The position numbers and the translations under genes are program-made. A stretch of 64,000 bases of DNA, taken from NCBI GenBank assembly GCA_041617635.1, contig JBFJOO010000001.1, positions 62,001 through 126,000 of the forward strand, written 5' to 3'. Numbering within the stretch: the stretch's first letter is position 1; each line of letters starts with the position of its first letter. Origin of the DNA: JAABRB01 sp041617635 (GTDB taxonomy: Bacteria > Pseudomonadota > Gammaproteobacteria > Burkholderiales > SG8-39). The notes under the pieces are model-generated. The model was given only the letters and a program-made list of their open reading frames with translations, was not told where the DNA came from and made no database searches. Shown in pieces: positions 54,734-63,351 of this stretch.

Positions 54734-55758
54734 GCCGCCCTCCGGCGGTAGGGCATCTGCATGTGGATCTCGTAGCTCTCGCCGACCACGCCGCTCTCCA
54801 TTTTCGCCTCGACGTCGAAGTGCAGCTGGAGGCGCTCGCGGATGTTGCCGAGCGCGATGCGGTTGCCCTGACGGTGCTGGTGCTCGGGATGATAGGGATT
54901 GGTGAGCCGGACATGCAGCCGGTCGCCGTCGAGGTAGATGGCGATCTCTATGGTGCCCGGCTCAACCCCGGGCTCGATGCCGTGATACACGGCGTTCTCG
55001 ACGAGCGGCTGCAGCAGCAGCGGGGGGACGAGCGCATCGCGCGGCGCCGACTCGATGCGCCACTCGACGTTCAGGCGTTCGCCGAGGCGGAGCTGCTCGA
55101 GATTCAGGTACTGGCGCACGAGCTCGAGCTCTTCCGCAAGCGAGGTGAGAGTGCGCGTGTCGGCCATCAGCATGCGGTAGAGCTCGGCCAGATCCTCGAT
55201 GGCCGTTTCGGCGCGCCGCGCGTCGGTGCGTATGAGCGATAGGACCGCGTTCAACGAGTTGAACAGGAAGTGTGGTCGGATCCGCGCCTGCAGGGCCTGC
55301 AATCGCGCCTCCGAGAGGGCCGGCGAGAACGCGCGATTGCGCAGGAAAAAATAGCCGGCCAGGAACCCGGTGACGAGCGCGGCAAACGCCGCGCTCCGGG
55401 CGAGCCCTCCGGGGGAGAAGTCGTACCCCGGCAAGAGCGGATAGGCGGCGACGGTCAGCAGGAGCACGATGGCAAATACGATCCCCACCGCGGTCGGATA
55501 GGGCATTCGGGCGAGTCCGGCATTGGCAACGTAAAGCGCCAGGAGGCTCGCGATGAGGACCGGCTCGGCGAGCAGCGCAACCTCGAGGAACGCGTCCAGG
55601 ATCTGGGGAAAGCTGCTCGCCTTGACCGCGGCAGCAGTGAACGCCAGCCCGTTCACGATCACCAGGATGCGCGCGATCACCCCCAGGTTGCGGAAATCCG
55701 GCAGGGTATCGGTCGGCCCGTCGCCGTGCGAAATCCGCGCCGCGTGCGAGGAATTCAC
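54730..55758 (-). CDS. algZ: Membrane sensor histidine kinase (AlgZ/LytS-type)
   Basis: 342 aa from a GTG at 55758, chosen because TGAGG lies 8 nt upstream; another GTG at 55767 would directly abut that motif. Four or five transmembrane helices occupy about residues 25-140. The His_kinase domain has the acceptor region QARIRPHFLFNSLNAVLSLI near 155, and the ATPase domain has PPLLLQPLVENAVYHGIEP (N box) near 242 and GNRIALGNIRERL near 301. It phosphorylates AlgR encoded next. The gap of 92 nt to the divergent argH should hold both promoters. Confidence 0.9.
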   Translation of the reverse strand: MNSSHAARISHGDGPTDTLPDFRNLGVIARILVIVNGLAFTAAAVKASSFPQILDAFLEVALLAEPVLIASLLALYVANAGLARMPYPTAVGIVFAIVLLLTVAAYPLLPGYDFSPGGLARSAAFAALVTGFLAGYFFLRNRAFSPALSEARLQALQARIRPHFLFNSLNAVLSLIRTDARRAETAIEDLAELYRMLMADTRTLTSLAEELELVRQYLNLEQLRLGERLNVEWRIESAPRDALVPPLLLQPLVENAVYHGIEPGVEPGTIEIAIYLDGDRLHVRLTNPYHPEHQHRQGNRIALGNIRERLQLHFDVEAKMESGVVGESYEIHMQMPYRRRAA

Positions 55759-55850
55759 GACATGCACCTCAGAATTCTGGTATAAGATGCTGATTTTTCG
55801 CTCATTCTCGCGATCATTCTCGATTTCCCCCAGCGGAAATTCAAGCTGTC

Positions 55851-57251
55851 ATGTCCGTCCCTGAGGAAAAGGGTCACGCCGGCCAGGCTTGGTCGGGCCG
55901 CTTCGCGGAGCCGGTCGCGGAGCGCGTCAAGCGTTATACCGCGTCGATCGGATTCGACCGCCGGCTGGCGGAGTTCGATGTGCGGGGCTCGCTCGCGCAC
56001 GCGCGCATGCTCGCCGCAACCGGCGTGCTCGGCCCGGACGATCTTGCCGCAATCGAGCGGGGCATGGCCACGATCCTTGACGAGATCCGGTCGGGAACGT
56101 TCCAGTGGACCCTGGAGGACGAGGACGTCCACCTGAACATCGAGCGGCGGCTCACCGCTCTGGTCGGCGACGCGGGCAAGCGGCTGCACACCGGGCGGTC
56201 CCGCAATGACCAGGTCGCAACCGATCTCCGCCTCTACCTGCGGGCCGCCATCGACGAGATCGCTGCGCTCACCCGGGCGGTGCAGGCGGCACTGGTCGAC
56301 CTTGCGGAGCGGCATGCCGCTACGGCAATGCCGGGGTTCACGCACCTCCAGGTGGCTCAGCCGGTCACCTTCGGTCACCACCTGATGGCCTATTACGAGA
56401 TGCTCCGGCGCGACCGGGAACGGCTCGCGGGCTGCCGCGGTCGGGTCAACCGCCTGCCGCTCGGCGCAGCCGCCCTGGCCGGAACCTCGTTCCCGATCGA
56501 CCGGGAGCGGGTCGCGCGCGAGCTCGGTTTCGAGGGGGTGTGCGAGAACTCGCTGGACGCGGTCTCGGATCGGGACTTCGCGATCGAGTTCACGGCCTGC
56601 GCCGCGCTCATCATGACCCACCTCTCCCGGTTGTCGGAGGAGCTCGTGCTGTGGATGAGCCCGCGGTTCGGGTTCATCCGCTTGCCCGACCGGTTCTGCA
56701 CCGGCTCGTCGATCATGCCCCAAAAGCGGAACCCGGACGTGCCGGAGCTCGCCCGAGGCAAGGCGGGGCGGGTGTTTGGGCATCTGGTGGGACTTCTTAC
56801 CTTGATGAAAGGTCAGCCGCTCGCGTACAACAAGGACAATCAGGAAGACAAGGAGCCGGTGTTCGACACGGTGGACACTCTGGTCGAAACGCTGGCCGTC
56901 TTCGCCGAGATGATCCCCGGCATCGAGATCGACCCGGAAAAAATGCTCACTGCGGCCCGCGAAGGCTTCGCCACCGCGACCGATCTCGCCGATTACCTGG
57001 TCAAGCGAGGCGTGCCGTTTCGTGACGCCCACGAAGCGGTCGCCCGGGCCGTGCGCGCAGCCGAGGCGCGGGGCTGCGACCTCGCCGACCTGCCGCTCGC
57101 CGAGCTGCAGTCGTTCGCGCGCCAGGTCGAGGCGGACGTCTACGCGGTCCTCACGGTCGAGGGATCGCTGGAGAGCCGCGATCACCCCGGCGGGACAGCG
57201 CCCAATCGCGTGCTGGACGCCGTGCGGCGCGCCCGGGCCGAGCTCGCATGA
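55851..57251 (+). CDS. argH: Argininosuccinate lyase
   Basis: 466 aa, standard length. The fumarase/lyase superfamily signature GSSIMPQKRNPDVPELARGK lies near residue 284, along with TGRSRNDQVATDLRLYLR near 111 and HLQVAQPVTFGHHLMAYYEM near 164. It cleaves argininosuccinate to arginine and fumarate, the last step of arginine synthesis. The ATG is at 55851. It is divergent from algZ, and a Ser/Thr kinase gene follows 4 nt after its stop, probably on the same transcript. Confidence 0.97.
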   Translation: MSVPEEKGHAGQAWSGRFAEPVAERVKRYTASIGFDRRLAEFDVRGSLAHARMLAATGVLGPDDLAAIERGMATILDEIRSGTFQWTLEDEDVHLNIERRLTALVGDAGKRLHTGRSRNDQVATDLRLYLRAAIDEIAALTRAVQAALVDLAERHAATAMPGFTHLQVAQPVTFGHHLMAYYEMLRRDRERLAGCRGRVNRLPLGAAALAGTSFPIDRERVARELGFEGVCENSLDAVSDRDFAIEFTACAALIMTHLSRLSEELVLWMSPRFGFIRLPDRFCTGSSIMPQKRNPDVPELARGKAGRVFGHLVGLLTLMKGQPLAYNKDNQEDKEPVFDTVDTLVETLAVFAEMIPGIEIDPEKMLTAAREGFATATDLADYLVKRGVPFRDAHEAVARAVRAAEARGCDLADLPLAELQSFARQVEADVYAVLTVEGSLESRDHPGGTAPNRVLDAVRRARAELA

Positions 57252-57255
57252 CGCC

Positions 57256-58590
57256 ATGACCGATTCCGTGGCCGCGCAGATTCCCAACCGCACCGACCAT
57301 ACGATCCCCGACTACATCGGGAAGTACCAGGTCATCCGCAAGCTGGGCGACGGCGCGACCAGCGAGGTCTTCCTGTGCCACGACGAATTTGCCAAGCGCG
57401 ATGTCGCCGTCAAGGTGGTCTGGCGGGACCGCATCGGCGACGCGAGCCTGGGCAAAGTCCACCGCAAGCTCTTTGTCACGGAGGCCTCGCTCGCCGGCAA
57501 GCTCGCCCACCCGCACATCGTTCAGATCTACGACGCGGTGGTGGCCGGCAGCTCGAGCTACATCGTGATGGAGTACGTGCCCGGCGGAACGCTGGAGCCG
57601 TACTGCACGCCTGAGAATCTGCTGCCGATCGACAAGGTGGTGGAGATCGTCTTCAAGTGCACGCGCGCGCTCGACTTCGCCCACCATCTCGGGATTACGC
57701 ACCGCGACATCAAGCCCACCAACATCCTGCTCGCGACCGACGACACCACTGACATCAAGGTCTGCGATTTCGGCGCCGCCATCATGGCGAGCTCCGGCGA
57801 CACGACCCAGGTAACCGGAATCGGGTCACCGGCCTACATGTCGCCGCAGCAGGTTCGCGAGCAGCAGCTCGATCATCGCACCGACGTCTACTCGCTCGGC
57901 GTCGTCATGTACCAGCTGCTCACCGGCGCGCTGCCCTACCAGGGCAAGAACAACTTCAGCATGATGTACCAGATCACCAGCGTCGAGGCGCCGCCCCCGT
58001 CGTCGCATCGCCGGGACGTGCTGCCGGCGCTCGACGGAATCGTCAAGAAGGCGATGGCCAAGGCGGTCGAAGACCGCTACCAGACCTGGGAGGAGTTTTC
58101 GATTGCGCTCGCCGACGCGCTGCGGTCGAAGGATCTCGCCGCGCGCACCCACGAAGTCGCCGACAGCGAGAAGTTCAGCACGTTGCGCGCGATGCCGTTC
58201 TTCGCGGAGTTCACCGATGCCGAGCTCTGGGAGGTGCTGCGCATCAGCGCCTGGGAAGACGCGGCCCCGGGCAAGATCGTCATCAAGGAAGGCGACGCGG
58301 GCGATTACTTCTGCATCCTCGCATCGGGTGAAGTGAAGGTGACCAAGAAGCAGAAGCTCCTCAACATCCTCTCTGCGGGCGAGTGCTTCGGCGAGATGGC
58401 CTACCTCTCCCGCGCGACCAACGAGCGGAGCGCCGACGTGTCGACGATGAGCCCCTCGCGGATCATCACCATCCGCTGCGACGACCTCGAGAACGCCTCC
58501 GACGCCTGCCGCCACCGATTCGATCGCGCCTTCATGGACATCCTGGTCGAGCGGCTGACGATGGCCAACAACAGGTTGACCGCGGTCTGA
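57256..58590 (+). CDS. Ser/Thr protein kinase fused to a cyclic-nucleotide-binding domain
   Basis: 444 aa. The Hanks-type kinase domain (about 24-290) is intact: glycine loop LGDGATSEVF, catalytic Lys53 in VAVKVVW, THRDIKPTN at 148, DFG at 171 and GSPAYMSPQQ near 190. The C-terminal domain (about 305-425) is a cNMP-binding beta barrel (FAEFTDAELWEVLRISAW, IVIKEGDAGDYFCILASGEV, GECFGEMAYLSRATNERSA). The binding-cassette Arg looks present, but the sequence differs from the best cAMP binders. No transmembrane helix, so it is cytoplasmic. It follows argH by 4 nt. A ligand-gated kinase is likely; substrates are unknown, though the FHA-like protein at 22052 is a conceivable partner. Confidence 0.9.
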   Translation: MTDSVAAQIPNRTDHTIPDYIGKYQVIRKLGDGATSEVFLCHDEFAKRDVAVKVVWRDRIGDASLGKVHRKLFVTEASLAGKLAHPHIVQIYDAVVAGSSSYIVMEYVPGGTLEPYCTPENLLPIDKVVEIVFKCTRALDFAHHLGITHRDIKPTNILLATDDTTDIKVCDFGAAIMASSGDTTQVTGIGSPAYMSPQQVREQQLDHRTDVYSLGVVMYQLLTGALPYQGKNNFSMMYQITSVEAPPPSSHRRDVLPALDGIVKKAMAKAVEDRYQTWEEFSIALADALRSKDLAARTHEVADSEKFSTLRAMPFFAEFTDAELWEVLRISAWEDAAPGKIVIKEGDAGDYFCILASGEVKVTKKQKLLNILSAGECFGEMAYLSRATNERSADVSTMSPSRIITIRCDDLENASDACRHRFDRAFMDILVERLTMANNRLTAV

Positions 58591-58599
58591 GCTCGCAGC

Positions 58600-58621
58600 G
58601 AGGAAACCGGCTCGTTTCCTC
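58600..58621 (+). terminator. Hairpin after the kinase gene
   Basis: GAGGAAAC-CGGCTC-GTTTCCTC is a perfect 8-bp stem with a 6-nt loop, 10 nt after the kinase stop. There is no U tract, so it may act as a Rho-type or stability hairpin rather than a simple terminator. A second weaker hairpin (GGGAACC...GGTTTCCC) follows at about 58653. Confidence 0.5.
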
Positions 58622-58729
58622 GGAACCAAGAGCAGAGGGTCACGCACAGGAGGGAACCGCCTGGTTTCCCCCCGTTACCCGGTAAGCTGGATACCGCAAG
58701 CTCCTTTCAAAAGCTTCCTTCCTCCTTAC

Positions 58730-59620
58730 GTGACGCCTGCTCTGCGCTCCGAGCTCGAACGTGCAATCTCGGCTTCGATCGGGCGGCCCTTTCGGATCCA
58801 GCAGACGCGCGACGTCAGCGGCGGCTGCATTCATCGGGCGCTGGTGCTCGAGGGCGACGACACGCGCATCTTCGCGAAGCTGAACGACGACCGTTTCGCG
58901 GACGCATTCGCCGCAGAGGCGGACGGGCTCGGCGCGCTATCTGCGGCGGGTGTCCGCGCACCCGGCGTAATCGCGCAGGGCACCGCGGATGGCACGGCGT
59001 TCCTCGCGCTCGAGCACCTCGAGCTCGGGCCGGGAGACGCCGCCGCCCATGGCGAGCTGGGCAGACAGCTTGCGGTCCTGCACTCGCAGCGGGGAGAACG
59101 TTTCGGGTGGCGCCGTGACAACTTCCTCGGCGCGACGGCGCAGCGCAATCGGGCGTCCGAGTCCTGGATCGGATTCTGGCGGCAGGAGCGGCTCGCGCCG
59201 CAACTGGCGCTCGCGGCAGAGAACGGAATGCGCGGCAACCTGCAGCGACTGGGCGATACGCTACTGGCATCGCTGCCTCGCATGCTCGCGGGTCACACAC
59301 CGACCCCCGCGCTGGTGCACGGCGATCTATGGAGCGGGAATGCGGCGTTTCTCGGGGACGGCACGCCGGTGGTGTTCGATCCGGCGGTGTACCACGGCGA
59401 CCGCGAAGTCGATCTCGCGATGACCGAGCTGTTCGGCGGATTTCCCGCGGCGTTCTACGCGGCGTACCGTGCAGCCGCGCCGCTCGCTGACGGCTATGGG
59501 ATGCGCCGCACGCTCTACAACCTCTACCACGTGCTCAACCACGCGAACCTGTTCGGCGGAGGCTATGCCGCGCAAGCCGAAAGAATGATGGCGCGCTTGC
59601 TCGCGGAGACGAAGGGCTGA
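58730..59620 (+). CDS. Fructosamine / ketosamine-3-kinase family protein
   Basis: 296 aa, the usual length of the FN3K family (aminoglycoside-phosphotransferase fold). ALVHGDLWSGNAAFLGDGTP near residue 200 holds the catalytic Asp, and VFDPAVYHGDREVDLAMTEL near 221 is the family hallmark; HLELGPGDAAAHGELGRQLA matches an N-lobe helix region. It phosphorylates sugar-amine adducts on proteins so they fall off, a repair of glycation. The start is a GTG at 58730 without a clear Shine-Dalgarno. It is convergent with grxD, with an odd repeat between. Confidence 0.92.
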   Translation: MTPALRSELERAISASIGRPFRIQQTRDVSGGCIHRALVLEGDDTRIFAKLNDDRFADAFAAEADGLGALSAAGVRAPGVIAQGTADGTAFLALEHLELGPGDAAAHGELGRQLAVLHSQRGERFGWRRDNFLGATAQRNRASESWIGFWRQERLAPQLALAAENGMRGNLQRLGDTLLASLPRMLAGHTPTPALVHGDLWSGNAAFLGDGTPVVFDPAVYHGDREVDLAMTELFGGFPAAFYAAYRAAAPLADGYGMRRTLYNLYHVLNHANLFGGGYAAQAERMMARLLAETKG

Positions 59621-59627
59621 AGAAGTT

Positions 59628-59829
59628 CGAGCTGCCGCCCGCCCCGGTGCAGACTTACGCGTTCTGATCGCTCGGCGCGAGCATCGCCTGCAGCTCGCCC
59701 GACGGAAACGAACAAGGGGGGCGATGCCCCCCTTGTATATCCCCCCAATTCTGGCGAGCTGCCGCCCGCCCCGGTGCAGACTTACGCGTTCTGATCGCTC
59801 GGCGCCAACATCGCCTGCAGCTCGCCCGA
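59628..59829. repeat. 75-bp direct duplication of the grxD 3' end around a palindromic element
   Basis: 59628-59702 and 59755-59829 are 75-bp direct copies with two mismatches. The right copy contains the real grxD C-terminal codons, stop and flank; the left copy is a detached duplicate. Between them (59703-59754) sits ACAAGGGGGGC...GCCCCCCTTGT followed by ATATCCCCCC, the same element as at 12390-12453. The arrangement looks like a repeat that arrived together with a partial gene duplication. Confidence 0.88.
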
Positions 59830-60105
59830 TTGATACATCTCGCCGAGAATATCCGATCCGCCCACGAACTCGCCGTTCACGTAAAGCTGCGGGATCGTCG
59901 GCCAGTTCGCGTACTCCTTGATGCCCTGCCGGATCTCGGGATGCTCGAGCACGTTCACGGTGGCAACATCCACCGCGCTGCATGCCTTGAGGATCTGCAC
60001 GACGTTCGCGGAGAAGCCGCACTGCGGAAAATCGGGCGTGCCCTTCATGAACAGCACGACCCGGTGCGAAGTCACGATGCCTTTGATCTCGTCCTGGATG
60101 CTCAT
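59782..60105 (-). CDS. grxD: Monothiol glutaredoxin (Grx4)
   Basis: 107 aa, the standard Grx4 length. The monothiol active site CGFS is in PQCGFSANVVQIL near residue 29, with NWPTIPQLYVNGEFVGGSDI near 67 (cis-Pro and glutathione-binding loop). It carries and delivers iron-sulfur clusters with glutathione. The 3' end, coding GELQAMLAPSDQNA, is duplicated just downstream. In related genomes grxD follows prmC; here the mod genes lie between. Confidence 0.95.
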   Translation of the reverse strand: MSIQDEIKGIVTSHRVVLFMKGTPDFPQCGFSANVVQILKACSAVDVATVNVLEHPEIRQGIKEYANWPTIPQLYVNGEFVGGSDILGEMYQSGELQAMLAPSDQNA

Positions 60106-60165
60106 CTCTGGTGTCCTCGTCTCGTTTCGGTCCGGGGCTCAATACCCGACCAATTTAGTCAGATT

Positions 60166-61329
60166 TTACTCACCCGCCAAGCGTGGGTCAACACCTGCCC
60201 CGTGCGGACCGCCGGGGCGGCGGTCGAGGGGCTGGAACGGCATCAGGTGGATTCCGTCGCGGAGCAGAGAGACCCGGATCGTGGCGCCCTGCGCGAGGCC
60301 GTTCCGGTTGGCAACATGGAGCGGTATCGATAGCTGCAGCTCCGCGTCCACGCGGCCGTCCACGCGCATGGCCACCGCCGCGTTCTCACCGAACGGCACG
60401 AACTCGCTGATCACTCCGCTCACGGGATTCTCGCGCTCCCCGCGCGACGGCCGATCGCGCCGGTGCAGGATGCAGTGCGCAGGCAGGATTCCCCAGGAGA
60501 TCGGGCCGCCGGCGTCGAACTCCGTGCGCAACGGCGTCTCGAGCGTGTAGTCCAGCCAGCGCACCAGGCTGTGATCCGCTTCCGGTCGGTGCGCGATGAC
60601 CACCCCGTGAAACAGGTTGCGAAAGTCGACCAGTCGCGCCACCTGCACGTTGCGGGGCCGGCCGATCAGCTCGAAGGGTGGGCCGGCCTGGAGCGTCTCG
60701 CCGGCGTGCAGGACGACCATGCGGTCGGCGAGCATCGCCGCTTCCTCTAGATCGTGGGTCACGAGCACGATCGGCATGCGCAGCCGGCGGCGCAGCTGCG
60801 CGAGCTCGCGCTGCAGCTTGCGCCGCGTCACCTGGTCCACGGCCGAGAACGGCTCGTCCAGCAGCAGAACCTGCGGATCGCGCGCGAGCGCGCGGGCCAC
60901 GGCGACACGCTGCTGCTGACCGCCCGAGAGCGCATGCGGCAAGCGATCCTCGAGACCGCCGAGGTTGACGAGTTCGAGCAGCTCGCGCGCGCGATGGCGT
61001 CGCGCCGCCGGGGGGACGGTGCCCAGCGCCGCCTCCACGTTGCGGCGCGCGCTCATGTGCGGAAAGAGCGCGTAGTTCTGGAAGACCAGCCCGGCATGGC
61101 GCGCCTGCGGCGGGACGAAGTGCGTCGCGGCCTGCCACGTCTCGCCGCTGCAGCGCACCTCGCCCGACCTGGGCCTCACCAGGCCGGCGATCGCCCGGAG
61201 GATGGTGGACTTCCCGCTGCCCGACGGACCGACGAGCGCGACGAGTTCGCCGGCCGCGCATTCAAACGCGACCTTGAGCGGAATCGGCGCCGCCTGGTCG
61301 AGCCGGACGATGAGTGCCGGCTCAGCCAC
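60166..61329 (-). CDS. modC: Molybdate ABC transporter ATP-binding protein
   Basis: 387 aa. ABC ATPase motifs are GPSGSGKSTILRAIAGL (Walker A, near residue 34), HALSGGQQQRVAVARALARD (signature, near 130), VLLLDEPFSAVD (Walker B) and THDLEEA. A C-terminal region (about 240-375) has two beta-rich parts like the MOP domain of ModC, including GVISEFVPFGENAAVAMRVD. It powers ModB. Its GTG start at 61329 overlaps the modB stop by 8 nt, so coupling is likely. Confidence 0.9.
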   Translation of the reverse strand: MAEPALIVRLDQAAPIPLKVAFECAAGELVALVGPSGSGKSTILRAIAGLVRPRSGEVRCSGETWQAATHFVPPQARHAGLVFQNYALFPHMSARRNVEAALGTVPPAARRHRARELLELVNLGGLEDRLPHALSGGQQQRVAVARALARDPQVLLLDEPFSAVDQVTRRKLQRELAQLRRRLRMPIVLVTHDLEEAAMLADRMVVLHAGETLQAGPPFELIGRPRNVQVARLVDFRNLFHGVVIAHRPEADHSLVRWLDYTLETPLRTEFDAGGPISWGILPAHCILHRRDRPSRGERENPVSGVISEFVPFGENAAVAMRVDGRVDAELQLSIPLHVANRNGLAQGATIRVSLLRDGIHLMPFQPLDRRPGGPHGAGVDPRLAGE

Positions 61330-61987
61330 GCCGCCGCCTCGCCCGATCGAGCGTGTAGATCACCGTGATGGACACGAACGATATTCCCAGGAGCAGCGCC
61401 GACATGGCGCCCGCCGCCTCATCGTCGAGCGCTTGCACGCGATCGTAGATCGCAATCGCAACCGTCTTTGTCTCGCCGGGGATGTTGCCCCCGACCATCA
61501 GCACGACGCCGAATTCGCCCAGGGTGTGGGCGAAAGTCAGCACGAACGCGCTCAGCAAGCCGGACCACGCGAGCGGCAGCTCGACCTGCCACAGCGTCCG
61601 CCAGCCCGACATGCCGCACAGCCACGCCGCTTCGCGAACGTGCTCCGGCACCGATTCGAACGCGCGCTGCACCGGCTGCACCGCGAACGGCAGATTGAAT
61701 ATGATCGACGCCGCGAGCAATCCTGCGAAACTGAACGCGAGCGGCCCGCCAGTGAGCGCGCTGAACGCCTGGCCGAGCGCCGATTGCGGCGCAAAGACCA
61801 CGAGCAGGTAGTAGCCAAGCACCGTCGGCGGCAGGACGAGCGGCAGCGCGACCAGCGCTTCGACGGCTGCCTTACCCGCGAAACGCCGCCACGCAAGCTC
61901 GCGCGCGAGGAGGATGGCGAGCGGCAGCAGCACGGCTGCGGTCGCCAGCGCAAGCTTCAGCGAAAGCCACAGAGCGGTCCAGTCCAC
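61322..61987 (-). CDS. modB: Molybdate ABC transporter permease
   Basis: 221 aa, with five or six transmembrane helices. The family's cytoplasmic EAA-type loop AAWLCGMSGWRTLWQVELPL lies near residue 123, and LALPLVLPPTVLGYYLL-like sequence (here LVALPLVLPPTVLGYYLLVV) near 45 is characteristic of ModB. HTLGEFGVVLMVGGNIPGET near 153 is also a ModB hallmark. It forms the molybdate channel. The start is a GTG at 61987, 3 nt after the modA stop. Confidence 0.93.
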   Translation of the reverse strand: MDWTALWLSLKLALATAAVLLPLAILLARELAWRRFAGKAAVEALVALPLVLPPTVLGYYLLVVFAPQSALGQAFSALTGGPLAFSFAGLLAASIIFNLPFAVQPVQRAFESVPEHVREAAWLCGMSGWRTLWQVELPLAWSGLLSAFVLTFAHTLGEFGVVLMVGGNIPGETKTVAIAIYDRVQALDDEAAGAMSALLLGISFVSITVIYTLDRARRRRG

Positions 61988-61990
61988 TTG

Positions 61991-62761
61991 CTAGCCTTCC
62001 GGAACGGCAAACCCGTACTGCTCGAAAATGGCCCGTGCAACGGGATCCCGCAGGAATGCGTAGAACGCCCGCGCGGTGTCGCCGGCGTTTCGCAGGAGAA
62101 CCATGCGCTGCTCGATCGGCGCGTGCAGATTCGCCGGGATGAGCGCGGACCGCCCCCTGCCCTGCAAGACCGGCGCGCGCACGATGGAGTACGGGATGAA
62201 GGCGGCTTCCACGGCTCCGCTGAGCGCGAACTGCGCCGTCTGGCCGACGTTTTCGCCGATCGCAAGCCTTCCCTGCAACGCGTCCCACAGCCCCTTGCGC
62301 CGCAGGACCTCGCGTGCCGCGGAACCGTAGGGCGCCAGCTCGGGGCTCGCAATCGCGATGCGCCGCAGGTCGCCCGCGCGCAGCGCCTTTGCCAGGCCCG
62401 CGAGATCCGGATCGACCGCCACCGGCGAATCGTTTGGCGCAAAGAGGGCGAGCCGCCCGACTGCATACACCCGACCCACGCCTTCGGCGCGGCCGCGGTC
62501 GACGACAAAGTCGACGTTTGCGAGGTCCGCGGACAGAAAGAGCTCATAGGGTCCCCCGGCCACGATCTGTCGCGCGAGGTTTCCCGAGGAGCCAAAAGAC
62601 AGCTTAACGCGCCGTCCGGTCGCGCGCTCGAAGGTCGTCGCGATCTCGGGCAGAACAAACGTCAGGTTCGCCGCCGCCGCGATCACCGGCACCTCGGCTG
62701 CCCGCGCGGGCGCCGCGCCGAGCGTCGCGAGCAGCACGCACAGGCAAGTCGATCGGATCAA
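61991..62761 (-). CDS. modA: Molybdate ABC transporter substrate-binding protein
   Basis: 256 aa from a TTG at 62761, chosen because GGAG lies 7 nt upstream and it leaves a clean signal peptide (IRSTCLCVLLATLGAAPARA). An ATG at 62791 would put the start codon inside a palindrome and lacks a Shine-Dalgarno. The mature protein shows the ModA pattern: VIAAAANLTFVLPEIATTFE, LSFGSSGNLARQIVAGGPYE and LFLSADLANVDFV, with Ser residues that grip the oxyanion. It binds molybdate or tungstate in the periplasm. It heads modABC, divergent from a ModE-like gene. Confidence 0.88.
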   Translation of the reverse strand: MIRSTCLCVLLATLGAAPARAAEVPVIAAAANLTFVLPEIATTFERATGRRVKLSFGSSGNLARQIVAGGPYELFLSADLANVDFVVDRGRAEGVGRVYAVGRLALFAPNDSPVAVDPDLAGLAKALRAGDLRRIAIASPELAPYGSAAREVLRRKGLWDALQGRLAIGENVGQTAQFALSGAVEAAFIPYSIVRAPVLQGRGRSALIPANLHAPIEQRMVLLRNAGDTARAFYAFLRDPVARAIFEQYGFAVPEG

Positions 62762-62779
62762 GCTGGGGCTCCGCAGGCT

Positions 62780-62803
62780 CGTTATAGCCATATAACCATA
62801 TCG
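62780..62803. promoter_or_regulatory. Candidate ModE-type operator
   Basis: CGTTATA and its imperfect inverse (ending in ATATCG) make a 24-bp palindrome that matches its own reverse complement at 16 of 24 positions. The ModE box in enteric bacteria is also built on TATA-containing CG-flanked half-sites. It lies 19-42 nt before the modA start chosen here, in the gap shared with the divergent ModE-like gene. By-eye call. Confidence 0.4.
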
Positions 62804-62979
62804 TATTCGGGACGGCGTGAAAACATGTACAGATCCAGCCTGCGCGAGGCTAGAATGACATCGTGCAGTCGTGTCATTGACGCGAAAGCGGGCGCATCTA
62901 TGCCCAAGACTCGTTCGATTAAGCGCTCGATCCCCGCCTCTGCGGGGATGACTCAATCGATTGGACGGGCGGATCGGGA

Positions 62980-63351
62980 ATGAAAACCGGGAACATCACC
63001 GTCGGCGTGCGCCTGCGCGTCGTGCTCGAGCGCAATATCGCGATCGGACCGGGGAAAGCCGACCTCCTCGAGGAAATCGCCGCGACCGGGTCGATCGCCG
63101 CGGCGGCGCGCGAAATGGGAATGAGCTACAAGCGCGCGTGGCTCCTCGTCGATACGATGAACCGCTGCTTCCGCGCGCCGCTCGTGGAGTCGGCGAAGGG
63201 CGGGGCCGCGGGTGGCGGCGCGCTTCTCACTTCGCTCGGCGCCGAGGTGCTACGCCGTTACCGGTCGATGGAAAAACGCGCGATGCGTGGCGCGTCGGCC
63301 GATTTCACCGCCCTCAAGCGCGCACTGCGCCCGCCCCGCAAGCGGCGTTAA
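62980..63351 (+). CDS. ModE-like winged-helix regulator, DNA-binding domain only
   Basis: 123 aa. It matches the N-terminal domain of ModE: an initial beta region (VGVRLRVVLERNIAIGPGKA) and a winged helix-turn-helix with AATGSIAAAAREMGMSYKRA near residue 34 and a basic RAWLLVDTMNRC helix. Full ModE (about 260 aa) adds two molybdate-binding MOP domains, which are missing here, so sensing must come from elsewhere or be absent. It should control the divergent modABC. Its TAA stop shares bases with the prmC stop: both end at a TTAA (63348-63351). Confidence 0.88.
   Translation: MKTGNITVGVRLRVVLERNIAIGPGKADLLEEIAATGSIAAAAREMGMSYKRAWLLVDTMNRCFRAPLVESAKGGAAGGGALLTSLGAEVLRRYRSMEKRAMRGASADFTALKRALRPPRKRR

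Noticed and set aside
59563..59748. A minus-strand frame crossing the grxD duplication
   Set aside because: It is created by the palindrome and the duplicated tail; no independent coding signal.
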